NCBI GenBank assembly: GCA_963781725.1
Contig: CAWAGV010000001.1
Coordinates: 1,426,001 to 1,490,000 of the forward strand
DNA from: BOG-931 sp963781725
GTDB lineage: Bacteria > Pseudomonadota > Alphaproteobacteria > Rhizobiales > Xanthobacteraceae
DNA: 64,000 nt
Direction: 5' to 3'
Shown here: positions 26,992 through 35,705 of the stretch, one piece after another
How the letters are laid out: each line of letters starts with the position of its first letter
Position numbering within the stretch: the first letter of the stretch is position 1
Made by a program: the position numbers and the translations under genes
Notes under the pieces: model-generated
What the model saw: the letters and a program-made list of their open reading frames with translations, nothing else
Databases searched by the model: none
What the model was told of the DNA's origin: nothing

Positions 26992-28413
26992 ATGACGTCA
27001 GCAGACATTGCTTCCGCCGCAACGCAACCCGCAACGGCATCGGCGCAAAGCAAAGCCTACGATCCGCGGACCAGGAAACTGATCGAAGGGCCGATCGCGC
27101 CGACGCTGGTCCGCCTCGCCGCGCCGAACATGCTGGTGATGCTGGCGCAGAGCTCGGTCGGTCTGGTCGAAACTTACTTCGTCGGCAAACTCGGGACTGA
27201 TCCGCTGGCGGGCGTCGCGCTGGTATTTCCGCTCCTCATGTTGATGCAGATGATGTCGGCGGGCGCCATGGGCGGCGGCATCTCGTCGGCAATCGCCCGT
27301 GCGCTCGGCGGCGGGCGGCGCGACGATGCCAATGCGCTGGCGCTGCACGCAGTCGCGATTGCGATCGGCTTCGGTCTAATGTTCTCGATCGTATTGTTGC
27401 CTGGCGGTTGGCGGCTCTACTCCGCCATGGGCGGCAGCGGCGCTTCGCTTGATGCGGCCCTCACCTATTCCAACGTCGTTTTCGCGGGCGCCATCCTGGT
27501 CTGGCTGTTCAATTCGCTCGCCAACGTGATCCGCGGCACCGGCAACATGGCGGTACCGGCTTACGTCACTTGCATCGGCGTCGTGGTCCTGATCCCGTTA
27601 TCGCCCTGCCTGATCTTCGGCCTCGGGCCGCTGCCGCGCCTTGGTGTCGCCGGCGGCGCCGTTGCCGTGCTCATCTACTACGCCGTCGGCAGTCTTGCGC
27701 TTGTTGCCTATCTCCGCTCGGAACGAAGCATCGTCCGCCTCCGCTTTTTTAGCGTCGCATTTCGCTGGGCCCTGTTCGCCGACATCCTGCGCGTCGGCAT
27801 TGTCGCGGCGCTGGTCACCGTCGCCACCAATCTCACAATCGCGATCGCGACCGGTCTCGTCGGCTCTTTCGGGCCGGCCGCCATCGCCGGCTATGGAACG
27901 GCGTCGCGCCTCGAATATCTGCTCATTCCGCTGGTCTTCGGCCTCGGCGGTCCGCTGGTCGCCATGGTTGGCACCAGCATCGGCGCAGGCCGCCGCGAAC
28001 GGGCGCTGCGCGTCGCATGGATCGGGGCGGCGATTGCAGCCGGACTTTGCGAACTGATCGGCGTCTGTGCAGCGCTGTTCCCGTACGGATGGCTTTCGCT
28101 GTTCGGCTCCGATCAGGCCATGATCGATGCCGGTTCGCGCTACATGCATGTCGTCGGCCCGGCTTACGGGCTGTTCGGCCTCGGCATGGCGCTCTACTTT
28201 GCCTCGCAGGGCGCCGGGCGCGTTCTCTGGCCGTTGCTGGCCAACATTGCCCGTCTCATCATAGCGGCAGGCGGCGGCTGGCTGGCGCTGCGCTGGACCG
28301 GAAGCCTCACCGGAGTCTTTATTGCACTGTCGGTGGCGCTTGCTACTTTCGGCTTGATCAACGCCGCGGCTGTCGCCGGCGGCGTCTGGTTTCGTGGAAA
28401 ACCGGTGCAGTGA
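26992..28413 (+). CDS. MATE-family multidrug exporter
   Basis: A 473-residue inner-membrane exporter with twelve predicted helices in two halves. Family signs are the N-terminal PIAPTLVRLAAPNMLVMLAQ, ETYFVGKLGTDPLAGVALVFP, and in the second half PAAIAGYGTASRLEYLLIPLVFG. MATE proteins expel cationic or other toxic compounds using Na+ or H+. The ATG at 26992 is preferred over a GTG at 26947 that lies inside the operator. Its stop overlaps the next start (TGATG), so the maoC-like gene is translationally coupled. Confidence 0.85.
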   Translation: MTSADIASAATQPATASAQSKAYDPRTRKLIEGPIAPTLVRLAAPNMLVMLAQSSVGLVETYFVGKLGTDPLAGVALVFPLLMLMQMMSAGAMGGGISSAIARALGGGRRDDANALALHAVAIAIGFGLMFSIVLLPGGWRLYSAMGGSGASLDAALTYSNVVFAGAILVWLFNSLANVIRGTGNMAVPAYVTCIGVVVLIPLSPCLIFGLGPLPRLGVAGGAVAVLIYYAVGSLALVAYLRSERSIVRLRFFSVAFRWALFADILRVGIVAALVTVATNLTIAIATGLVGSFGPAAIAGYGTASRLEYLLIPLVFGLGGPLVAMVGTSIGAGRRERALRVAWIGAAIAAGLCELIGVCAALFPYGWLSLFGSDQAMIDAGSRYMHVVGPAYGLFGLGMALYFASQGAGRVLWPLLANIARLIIAAGGGWLALRWTGSLTGVFIALSVALATFGLINAAAVAGGVWFRGKPVQ

Positions 28414-28868
28414 TGACCGAGCAATATTTCGAGGATTTCACCGTTGGGCAGACCTTCGGTACCGGACGGCATCTAGTCGACAAGGATCAGATCGTCACTT
28501 TCGCCAAGCAGTTCGATCCGCAGTACTACCACCTCGACGAAGAGGCCGCGAAAAAATCTCCCTTCAAGGGATTGGCGGCGAGTGGCTGGCACACCGCCGC
28601 GATCACCATGCGGCTGATGGTTGAAGGAGAATTCAAGCCGGCGGGCGGCATTATCGGTGTCGGCTTCGATCAACTGAGCTGGTCGCGGCCGGTCCGCCCC
28701 GGCGACGAATTGCATGTCAAAAGCGAAGTGCTGGAGGTTCGCCCGTCAAAATCCCGCAACGATCGCGGCATGGTTCGGGTGCAAAACACGACCCTCAACC
28801 AGAACAATGAAGTCGTGCAGGTATTCACGGGTAATCTCCTGGTGCCGCGCCGCTCACCGGTCACGTGA
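28413..28868 (+). CDS. MaoC-family (R)-enoyl-CoA hydratase-like protein
   Basis: A 151-residue hot-dog-fold protein. The MaoC motif is readable: FAKQFDPQYYHLDEEAAKKSPFKGLAASGWHT (given in part: the Asp of FDPQYYHLD and the His of GWHT are the hydratase dyad). Members hydrate enoyl-CoA or handle small acyl-CoA compounds. It starts in the stop of the MATE gene (TGATG), so it belongs to the MarR-controlled operon by position. That is an odd pairing; the hydratase may act on the same compound that the exporter removes. Confidence 0.8.
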   Translation: MTEQYFEDFTVGQTFGTGRHLVDKDQIVTFAKQFDPQYYHLDEEAAKKSPFKGLAASGWHTAAITMRLMVEGEFKPAGGIIGVGFDQLSWSRPVRPGDELHVKSEVLEVRPSKSRNDRGMVRVQNTTLNQNNEVVQVFTGNLLVPRRSPVT

Positions 28869-28922
28869 TGTGTTAAGACTGCGAGGCTGCCGCGACCGAA
28901 GAAGCGCCGGCGAACCGGGAGA

Positions 28923-29924
28923 ATGTCCATGAGAATGTCTATGGCTTCAACGCGCGTCCGCCGGTGCTTTGGCGTTATTTGCGCCTCGCTCGCAACACTC
29001 TGTCTCTGCGCATCGTCCGGTAGCGCCGCCGAAACCATCACCACGGGAATGATCGGCGCGGCCAACGCCGTCGGCTGGCCCTGGTATATCGGAATCCAGA
29101 AAGGCTACTTCGCCGAACAAGGGCTGACCCTCGACCTCGTTTATGTGCCGACCGCTTCGGGCCTGGTGCAGCAGCTATCCGCCGGTTCTCTCGACCTGGT
29201 CGGCGATGTCGGCGCGGTCGAGCCGGTCCACGCCGTCGAGAAAGGCGCTCCGGTCGGGCTGATCCGCATCATCGGCCAGATTTCCGCCTACGAGATGCTG
29301 GCCAAACCGTCCATTGCCTCGATCAAGGATCTCAAGGGCAAGACGGTCTGCATCGGTGGCCTTGTCGACATCAACCGCGTCTATCTCGATCGCATCATGC
29401 GGGCGAACGGGTTGAAAGACGGCGACTACGACATCACGGTTGTGGGCAACACGGCGGGCCGTTTCGCCGCCCTCAAATCCGGCGCGGCCGACGCCACCAT
29501 GCTGGCGCCGCCGGTCAATTTCTTCGCCGAGGATGCCGGCTTCCGCAATATCGGAATGATCATGGATTATGCCGGAGACCTCCCGTTCTCCGCGACCGTG
29601 GTATCGCTCAGCTTTGCTGCGCAACACCGTGAAGCCATGGTGAAGGTGCTCGGCGTCATCGACAAGAGTGTCGCCTGGTTCAACGAACCGTCGCATCGCG
29701 ACGAAGCCGTCGACATTATGGCCAAGGAAATGCATTCGCCGCGTGAGCCAGTCGAGCGAAGCTACGACTACCTGCGCAAGATCAAGTATTTCGCTCCGAG
29801 CAACGACGTCTCCCGGAGCCATATGCAGAATCTGATCAATGCCATGAAGAGTTTGGGCGACATCAAGACCGACATCACGCTCGACAAGGTCGCGGTGCCC
29901 GGTTTGACCCATCTGGTTGACTGA
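28923..29924 (+). CDS. Orphan NitT/TauT-type ABC substrate-binding protein
   Basis: A 333-residue exported binding protein of the NMT1/THI5/SsuA type. A signal peptide (ICASLATLCLCASSGSAA) is followed by AANAVGWPWYIGIQKGYFAEQGLTLDLVY, shown here in part, and IKDLKGKTVCIGG. No permease or ATPase gene is adjacent, so it may feed a transporter encoded elsewhere, for instance that at 6.2-9.5 kb. Several ATG codons lie at the start (28923, 28932, 28941); the first follows GGGAG and is used here. The next gene, on the same strand, starts 95 bases later. Confidence 0.8.
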   Translation: MSMRMSMASTRVRRCFGVICASLATLCLCASSGSAAETITTGMIGAANAVGWPWYIGIQKGYFAEQGLTLDLVYVPTASGLVQQLSAGSLDLVGDVGAVEPVHAVEKGAPVGLIRIIGQISAYEMLAKPSIASIKDLKGKTVCIGGLVDINRVYLDRIMRANGLKDGDYDITVVGNTAGRFAALKSGAADATMLAPPVNFFAEDAGFRNIGMIMDYAGDLPFSATVVSLSFAAQHREAMVKVLGVIDKSVAWFNEPSHRDEAVDIMAKEMHSPREPVERSYDYLRKIKYFAPSNDVSRSHMQNLINAMKSLGDIKTDITLDKVAVPGLTHLVD

Positions 29925-30019
29925 GACGGCACGCACTATCTGCCACGAGAGCGGCCAACAAAACGGCGATGAGAAACAGCTGGCGCGCGGCAAAGACCAA
30001 TCACTAGGACAGCAAAACC

Positions 30020-30961
30020 ATGCGTATTCTTGTCGTCGGCGCCGGCGCGATGGGCGGTTATTTCGGTGGCAGGCTGCTCGAGGCCGGCCGGGATGTGACA
30101 TTTCTTGTCCGCCCGCGGCGCGCTGCGCAACTCGCCAAAACCGGCCTCGTCATTCGCAGCAAGTTCGGCGATGCCGCGCTGCCAACACCGCCGACGGTCA
30201 CGGCTGACGCGCTACGCGAACCTTTCGATCTCATTCTGCTCAGCTGTAAGGCCTACGATCTGGAGTCCGCTGCGGATTCTTTTGCGCCTGCCGTGGGAAG
30301 CAGCACGGCAATACTGCCTTTCCTCAACGGTATGCGTCACATCGACTATCTGGTCGAACGATTCGGCAAGAATGCCGTGCTCGGCGGGCAATGCGTGATA
30401 TCGACAACGCTCGATGCCGACGGCCGCATCCTTCATCTCAACGACACGCATCTTCTATCGTTTGGCGAGTGCGACGGTTCGAAATCCCCGCGCGTCGAGA
30501 AGATCGCTGCCGCATTTGCCGGCGCGAAGTTCGACTCGCGTTCGAGCGACGCCATTCTCCACGAGATGTGGGAAAAATGGGCTTTCATCGCCACGGCGGC
30601 GGCCATCAATTGCCTGATGCGGGCGACCGTCGGCGACATCATGGCCGCGGACGGCAAATCGCTGACGCTCGCGCTCCTCAACGAATGCGTCGGCATCGCT
30701 GCCGCACAGGGCTTTTCGACAAGCGATGCGGTGATGAAGCGCAGCGTGACTATTCTGACGACTCCCGGATCGGGATTCGCCGCCTCGATGTTGCGTGACG
30801 TCGAGCGCGGCGCGCCGATCGAGGCTGATCACATCGTCGGCGACATGGTCCGCCGGGGCGACGCGCTCAAGCGGGATATCCCGCTGTTACGGATCGCCTA
30901 TACTCACCTGAAGGCTTATGAGGCACGCCGCGAACGCGAAGCGGCCGCCAAGACGACTTGA
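30020..30961 (+). CDS. 2-dehydropantoate 2-reductase (ketopantoate reductase) family
   Basis: A 313-residue cytoplasmic NADPH-dependent reductase. The Rossmann motif GAGAMGGYFGGRLLEAG opens the protein, the catalytic Lys lies in LLSCKAYDLESA, and the C-terminal helical domain shows the family Asn/Glu region (NCLMRATVGDIMA, then a distal SMLRDVERGAPIEADHIVGD, partly shown). PanE makes pantoate for coenzyme A; many paralogues of this family reduce other 2-oxo acids, and with no pan genes nearby the pathway is not certain. Confidence 0.85.
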   Translation: MRILVVGAGAMGGYFGGRLLEAGRDVTFLVRPRRAAQLAKTGLVIRSKFGDAALPTPPTVTADALREPFDLILLSCKAYDLESAADSFAPAVGSSTAILPFLNGMRHIDYLVERFGKNAVLGGQCVISTTLDADGRILHLNDTHLLSFGECDGSKSPRVEKIAAAFAGAKFDSRSSDAILHEMWEKWAFIATAAAINCLMRATVGDIMAADGKSLTLALLNECVGIAAAQGFSTSDAVMKRSVTILTTPGSGFAASMLRDVERGAPIEADHIVGDMVRRGDALKRDIPLLRIAYTHLKAYEARREREAAAKTT

Positions 30962-31041
30962 GGTAGACGACTTGAGACGGGAACATTTCGGCATAATCCA
31001 CTCTTATTGCCGTGTGGATTTTCCAGGGAAGAGCACGGGAC

Positions 31042-31281
31042 ATGGCCAAAGTTACATATGAAATTGTCGAGCACGATGGCGGCTGGGCCTATCGGGTCAA
31101 CGGCGTTTATTCGGAGCCGTTTCCAAGCCACGACGCGGCGCGACGCGCCGCCCAGCGTGCGGCTCAAGAACAGCATATTCCGGGGAATACGACGGCCATC
31201 TCCTGGGAAGACAAGGACGGCCGCTGGCACGAAGAGTTATCGCAAGGCGGCGATAGACCGGAGACCGAGGTCAAAGGCTGA
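31042..31281 (+). CDS. DUF2188-type small protein
   Basis: A 79-residue cytoplasmic protein. The core VTYEIVEHDGGWAYRVNGVY followed by PFPSHDAARRAAQRAAQEQ is the pattern of DUF2188: a short beta-hairpin with a Trp and a YRV strand, then a helix. No function is known. The ATG at 31042 is chosen because the domain begins there and GGGA-type purines precede it; an in-frame ATG at 31012 would add ten residues. It stands alone between the reductase and malic enzyme genes. Confidence 0.65.
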   Translation: MAKVTYEIVEHDGGWAYRVNGVYSEPFPSHDAARRAAQRAAQEQHIPGNTTAISWEDKDGRWHEELSQGGDRPETEVKG

Positions 31282-31434
31282 CGTAAACGCCCGCGACGAC
31301 GCGCGCGGCACGTTCCCGGGCTTCGTATCAACTCGGCAATCTCATCGCCTCTGCAACATCGGGAGCCGATGCCTGCCCTCGCCTTCACGGGTGTGTAATA
31401 GCGGCGCTATAAGGAGAACCGGGAGTCGCGTTCT

Positions 31435-33159
31435 TTGGTGGAATCTTCGGGTCAGGGGTGGGAATTGCCGACAGTTGAAACCGCTTTGAGCGGCTACGAG
31501 CTTTTGAACGATCCGCTGCTCAATAAGGGTACGGCCTTTACTGAAGAAGAGCGGGACGAATTCGACCTGCATGGCCTGCTGCCGCCGCATATCGCCGAGC
31601 TCGATTATCAGGTCATGCGCCGGCTCGAGGCGTTTCGTGCGCAGCGAAGCGACATTGACCGCTACACGTTTCTCCGCGGCCTGCAGGATTCCAACGAAAC
31701 GCTGTTTTACGCCCTGCTGACGCGAAACATCGAAGAGATGATGCCGGTCGTCTACACGCCGACAGTTGGCCTTGGCTGTCAGCGGTTCAGCCATATCTTC
31801 CGCAAGCCGCGCGGCCTGTTCCTGAGCTATCCGCACAAGGACGACATCCCCCGCATCCTTGCCAATCAGCGCTTCGACAAGGTCGAAGCGATCGTTGTCA
31901 GCGACGGCGAGCGCATCCTCGGTCTCGGCGACCAGGGCGCCGGCGGTATGGGCATTCCGATCGGAAAACTCGCGCTCTACACCGCCTGCGCCGGCTTGCA
32001 TCCGTCGACGACGCTGCCGATCATTCTCGACGTCGGCACCGACAATCGCGAACACCTCGACGACCCGCTCTACATCGGCTGGCAACACGAGCGCGTACGC
32101 GGGGCCGACTATGACGCGTTCATTGAAATGTTCGTCAACGCGGTCCGCGAGCGATGGCCGCACGTGCTGTTGCACTGGGAGGATTTCGCCATCGGCAACG
32201 CCAACCGGCTGCTGACACGGTATCGCGACAGCCTCTGCACCTTCAACGACGACATCCAGGGCACTGCCGCGATTGCGGTCGGCACGCTCTTGAGCGCAAT
32301 CAATGTCACCGGGACGCCCTTGACCGAGCAGCGCATCGCGGTGTTCGGCGCCGGCTCGGCTGGCACCGGCATCTGCGCGCTTTTGCTTCGCGCGATGATC
32401 GAGGCTGGCTTGACCGAAGCGCAAGCACGCAACCGTTTCTATCTGGTCGATCGCGACGGACTGCTGGTCGAAGGCATGAACGGCTTGCAGCCGTTCCAGT
32501 CGCCGTTCGTGCAGAAGCAGGCCGATGTGGCGCACTGGTCGCTGGCGTCGCCCGACCGGATCGGTCTCAACGATGTCGTCATCAATGCGCATCCGACCGT
32601 GCTGATCGGCACGTCCGGCCAGGCCCACGCTTTTCACGAAGCGGTGGTGCGGGCGATGGCGGATCGCGTGCGCCGTCCCGTCGTCTTTCCGCTGTCGAAC
32701 CCGACCGATCGCGCCGAGGCGACGCCGCAGGACATCCATGAATGGACCGAAGGCCGCGCCGTAATCGGGACCGGCAGCCCGTTCCCGCCGGTCGAGCGCA
32801 ATGGCCATCTGTTCCGCATCGATCAAACCAACAATGCCTATGTCTATCCCGGCATCGGACTTGGCGCGATTGCGATCGACGCGCCGCGTATCTCCGACGG
32901 AATGTTTCTGGCTGCGGCGCGAGTCATCGCCGACATGTCTCCTGCCAAACGCGATCCGCTGGCCAACCTGCTGCCACCGCTAACCGAGATACGTGCGCTC
33001 TCATTCAATGTCGCGATCGCAGTCGCCAGGCAGGCTTGCGCCGATGGCCTTGCCAAGTCCGTGCCGGACGACGCGTTGGCGGGCGCGGTGCAGGCGAAAA
33101 TGTGGGAGCCGGTCTACGCGCGATATCATCGTCTGCGCCGCCGCACTGCCGAAAGATAA
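31435..33159 (+). CDS. NAD-type malic enzyme (oxaloacetate-decarboxylating)
   Basis: A 574-residue malic enzyme converting malate to pyruvate, CO2 and NAD(P)H. Motifs: MPVVYTPTVG with the catalytic Tyr, GIPIGKLALYTACAGLHP with the catalytic Lys, metal ligands in HWEDFAIGNA and TFNDDIQGTAA, and the dinucleotide loop AVFGAGSAGTGICALLL. Length and motifs match the large MaeA-type monodomain form, without the phosphotransacetylase tail of many rhizobial enzymes. The start is TTG at 31435 or GTG at 31438; AAGGAG and GGGAG lie somewhat far upstream. Confidence 0.9.
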   Translation: MVESSGQGWELPTVETALSGYELLNDPLLNKGTAFTEEERDEFDLHGLLPPHIAELDYQVMRRLEAFRAQRSDIDRYTFLRGLQDSNETLFYALLTRNIEEMMPVVYTPTVGLGCQRFSHIFRKPRGLFLSYPHKDDIPRILANQRFDKVEAIVVSDGERILGLGDQGAGGMGIPIGKLALYTACAGLHPSTTLPIILDVGTDNREHLDDPLYIGWQHERVRGADYDAFIEMFVNAVRERWPHVLLHWEDFAIGNANRLLTRYRDSLCTFNDDIQGTAAIAVGTLLSAINVTGTPLTEQRIAVFGAGSAGTGICALLLRAMIEAGLTEAQARNRFYLVDRDGLLVEGMNGLQPFQSPFVQKQADVAHWSLASPDRIGLNDVVINAHPTVLIGTSGQAHAFHEAVVRAMADRVRRPVVFPLSNPTDRAEATPQDIHEWTEGRAVIGTGSPFPPVERNGHLFRIDQTNNAYVYPGIGLGAIAIDAPRISDGMFLAAARVIADMSPAKRDPLANLLPPLTEIRALSFNVAIAVARQACADGLAKSVPDDALAGAVQAKMWEPVYARYHRLRRRTAER

Positions 33160-33203
33160 AAATCCGCGGTCTGGTATCGTTTCAAACGAACAACGTCGTT
33201 GTT

Positions 33204-33218
33204 TGTAATTATTACAAT
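33204..33218. promoter_or_regulatory. Fur-like 7-1-7 palindrome upstream of TonB receptor
   Basis: TTGTAATTATTACAA is a perfect 7-1-7 inverted repeat with the TAATnATTA core of Fur-type operators. It is in the 171-base gap between malic enzyme and a TonB-dependent siderophore receptor, 113 bases before the receptor start. Iron control of the receptor is the likely role; a Fur-superfamily protein (Fur, Mur) would be encoded elsewhere. Confidence 0.55.
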
Positions 33219-33330
33219 TCCGGTCTTTCGCGAATTTGCAGATTCTAGTTGCCAGCTTTCCGAGTCCCTGAGCAAACTATTGATCTGGTTACAGTTTTAG
33301 GTCGTTCTAAAGTAAGTATCGGGGGCTTTT

Positions 33331-35688
33331 GTGTACGGGGTAAGGAATCGGCGTCGGCTTCGCCGCGATGTGGCGGTATCGACGCTTGCCGTTCTTGTCG
33401 GTCTCGGTAGCGCAGCAAAGATTTACGCCCAAACCAGCACTACGCCGCCGGCGGCGAATTCAACGGTGACGCCCGAAATCATCGTCAGCGCGCCAAAAAC
33501 GAAGCCCAAGCCGGCAAGAGCGCGGCACAATGCAGCGGGGCGCTCGACTGCGCCAAGTCCTCAGAACGCTGAAGCTGCCGCGCCTGCCGCCCCCGGCAAC
33601 GGCACAATCGTGCCGTTACAAACCGCAGCTGCGCTCGACAAGACGGGTACGCCGCTCGGCGATCTGCCCCAAAGCGTTGTGGTGGTGCCGCGCGCCGTTG
33701 TCAGTGAGCAGGGTGGCACCTCCGTTGGCGAGGCGATCCGCGACGTCAGCGGCGTGAACATCGGCGGCTCGTCGACCTACGGCTTTTTCGACCGCTTCAC
33801 GATTCGCGGCATGGATGCCCGCATCTACAGTGACGGTTTTCCCGACGGCGACCAGTCGAACGGCTTCGTGCACTCGATGAACGGGGTTGAGTATATCGAG
33901 GTGCTCAAAGGCCCGGGTTCGGCATTGTTCGGCAGCACCACGCCAGGCGGCAGCGTCAACATCGTGCATTTCTCGCCGTCGGCCACGCTAGGCTACGGCA
34001 TCAGCGAGCAAGTTGGTTCTTTCGGGAGCTGGACCACCAGCGTTTACGCCACCGGACCCACGACTGTGCCGGGATTGAACTATCGCGTCGACGGCGTGCT
34101 GCAGCATTCCGACGGTTTTCGCGATCTCGAAAACGCCGATTATGAAGTGCGCCCGGTGTTGCAGTGGAACAAGGATAACCACGTAACGACCTTCGCGCTC
34201 GACTTCCGTCACATCGAGCGAACGCCGGACAGCTACGGCATTCTCTATTTCAACGGCGCCAAAGAGGCTGGCATGCCGTTGAACATGCCAGACACCTTCA
34301 AGTATTCGACGCCGTTCAGCTACGGCAATCAGGACATGCAGCGGGCGACGCTAACCGATGCGTGGTGGGTGGCGGATTATCTCACAATAAACAACAGACT
34401 GGCGTTCACGCATCGAGACGTGGATATCCTGCGCAACGCTGGCGGCGGGACGATCACCTCGCTGGGCGGCGGTGTGTTTGAGCAAGGGGTCGCGGGATGC
34501 GGGATGGCACCCTTCACTGTCTCGGGCTGTCGGCAACTACGCGAACAGACGGATAACGATAACGATTTCATCTATCAGTTCGAGCCAGTCTGGAAATTCC
34601 ACACCGGCCCGGTATTTCACACGCTGCTGACCGGTGCGCAGATCGAATGGCAGAGCATCGACGACAACCGCGCGACCGCCGATCTGCCGAATATCGGCAA
34701 CATCTTCGCACCGGTCATTCCGGAAACCTCTACCGCCAACCTCACGTTCCTGCGCGACGCCCTCCACAGTGGCATGGTCGACCAGTTACGCGCACTGTAT
34801 CTAAGCGCTTATACGGCCGACCAGATCGACGTCACCGAGCAATGGAAGGTACGCCTCAGCGTTCGTCAGGATCATTGGTACGAGCAGCTCACTCCGCTCG
34901 CCTTTGTTCCGGGCCGCGTCGAACCCGATGGCACAACGCCGCTTGAACCGGGTGTCGTTCTGAAGCGCGTCGATACCCCGGTAAGCTGGAGCGTCGGAAC
35001 GCTCTATAAAATCCTGCCCGGCGTTGCACCCTTCGCCGGCGTATCGAAGAGTTACCTGACCAATTTCAATTCGGAGGCTACGCAGACCGGCATCTTCGCG
35101 CCGGAATCCGGACTCCAATACGAGGCGGGCATAAAGATCTCGACCCCGGATAACAGGTTCATTCTGACCACTGCCGCTTTCGATATTCAGCGCGCGAACG
35201 TGTTCACCGAGAACACCACGACGGGCACTATTACTTTCAATGCGCAATACAGCAAAGGCGTCGACGCCGACCTGCAACTGTTGATCACACCGCAATGGAA
35301 GGTGCTTGCCAACGCGATCTGGCAAACCGCGAAATTGACTCAGGTGCCAGGAACTCCCAGCCAGGTCGGCAACTGGCCGGTGGGAGTGCCCGCACAGATT
35401 TACAATCTGTGGAGCACCTACGATTTCTCGATTGCCGGAATTCAGGGTTTCCGTGCTGGCGCCGGCGTTTCTTTTAACAGTCGCACCTTTGCCAACACGG
35501 GAAATACCTCCTGGATCCCGTCCTCAACAGTAGCAGACGCCATGTTGGGCTATTACGCCGCGCATTGGGACGCCCAGATCGGGGTGAAAAACATCGCCAA
35601 CGTGAGCTATTTCTCTTTCGCTGAAAGCGCCGGCGGCTATGTCGGTCAACCACGGACGTACTACCTAAAGGCCGCCTATCACTACTAG
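33331..35688 (+). CDS. TonB-dependent siderophore receptor
   Basis: A 785-residue outer membrane receptor for ferric siderophores. A signal peptide ends near AAKIYAQ, followed by a Pro/Ala/Lys-rich linker and the TonB-box-like TPEIIVSAPK. The plug domain has GDLPQSVVVVPRAVV, RFTIRGMDARIYSDGFP and the barrel-entry VLKGPGSALFGSTTPGGSVN. Twenty-two strands fill the rest, ending with the aromatic C-terminal Y-x-K-A-A-Y-H-Y needed for BAM insertion. The start codon is GTG. No siderophore synthesis or ABC genes are adjacent, so it probably scavenges foreign siderophores. A Fur-like palindrome lies upstream. Confidence 0.9.
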   Translation: MYGVRNRRRLRRDVAVSTLAVLVGLGSAAKIYAQTSTTPPAANSTVTPEIIVSAPKTKPKPARARHNAAGRSTAPSPQNAEAAAPAAPGNGTIVPLQTAAALDKTGTPLGDLPQSVVVVPRAVVSEQGGTSVGEAIRDVSGVNIGGSSTYGFFDRFTIRGMDARIYSDGFPDGDQSNGFVHSMNGVEYIEVLKGPGSALFGSTTPGGSVNIVHFSPSATLGYGISEQVGSFGSWTTSVYATGPTTVPGLNYRVDGVLQHSDGFRDLENADYEVRPVLQWNKDNHVTTFALDFRHIERTPDSYGILYFNGAKEAGMPLNMPDTFKYSTPFSYGNQDMQRATLTDAWWVADYLTINNRLAFTHRDVDILRNAGGGTITSLGGGVFEQGVAGCGMAPFTVSGCRQLREQTDNDNDFIYQFEPVWKFHTGPVFHTLLTGAQIEWQSIDDNRATADLPNIGNIFAPVIPETSTANLTFLRDALHSGMVDQLRALYLSAYTADQIDVTEQWKVRLSVRQDHWYEQLTPLAFVPGRVEPDGTTPLEPGVVLKRVDTPVSWSVGTLYKILPGVAPFAGVSKSYLTNFNSEATQTGIFAPESGLQYEAGIKISTPDNRFILTTAAFDIQRANVFTENTTTGTITFNAQYSKGVDADLQLLITPQWKVLANAIWQTAKLTQVPGTPSQVGNWPVGVPAQIYNLWSTYDFSIAGIQGFRAGAGVSFNSRTFANTGNTSWIPSSTVADAMLGYYAAHWDAQIGVKNIANVSYFSFAESAGGYVGQPRTYYLKAAYHY

Positions 35689-35705
35689 GACGAGAGGTGC
35701 GCGGT

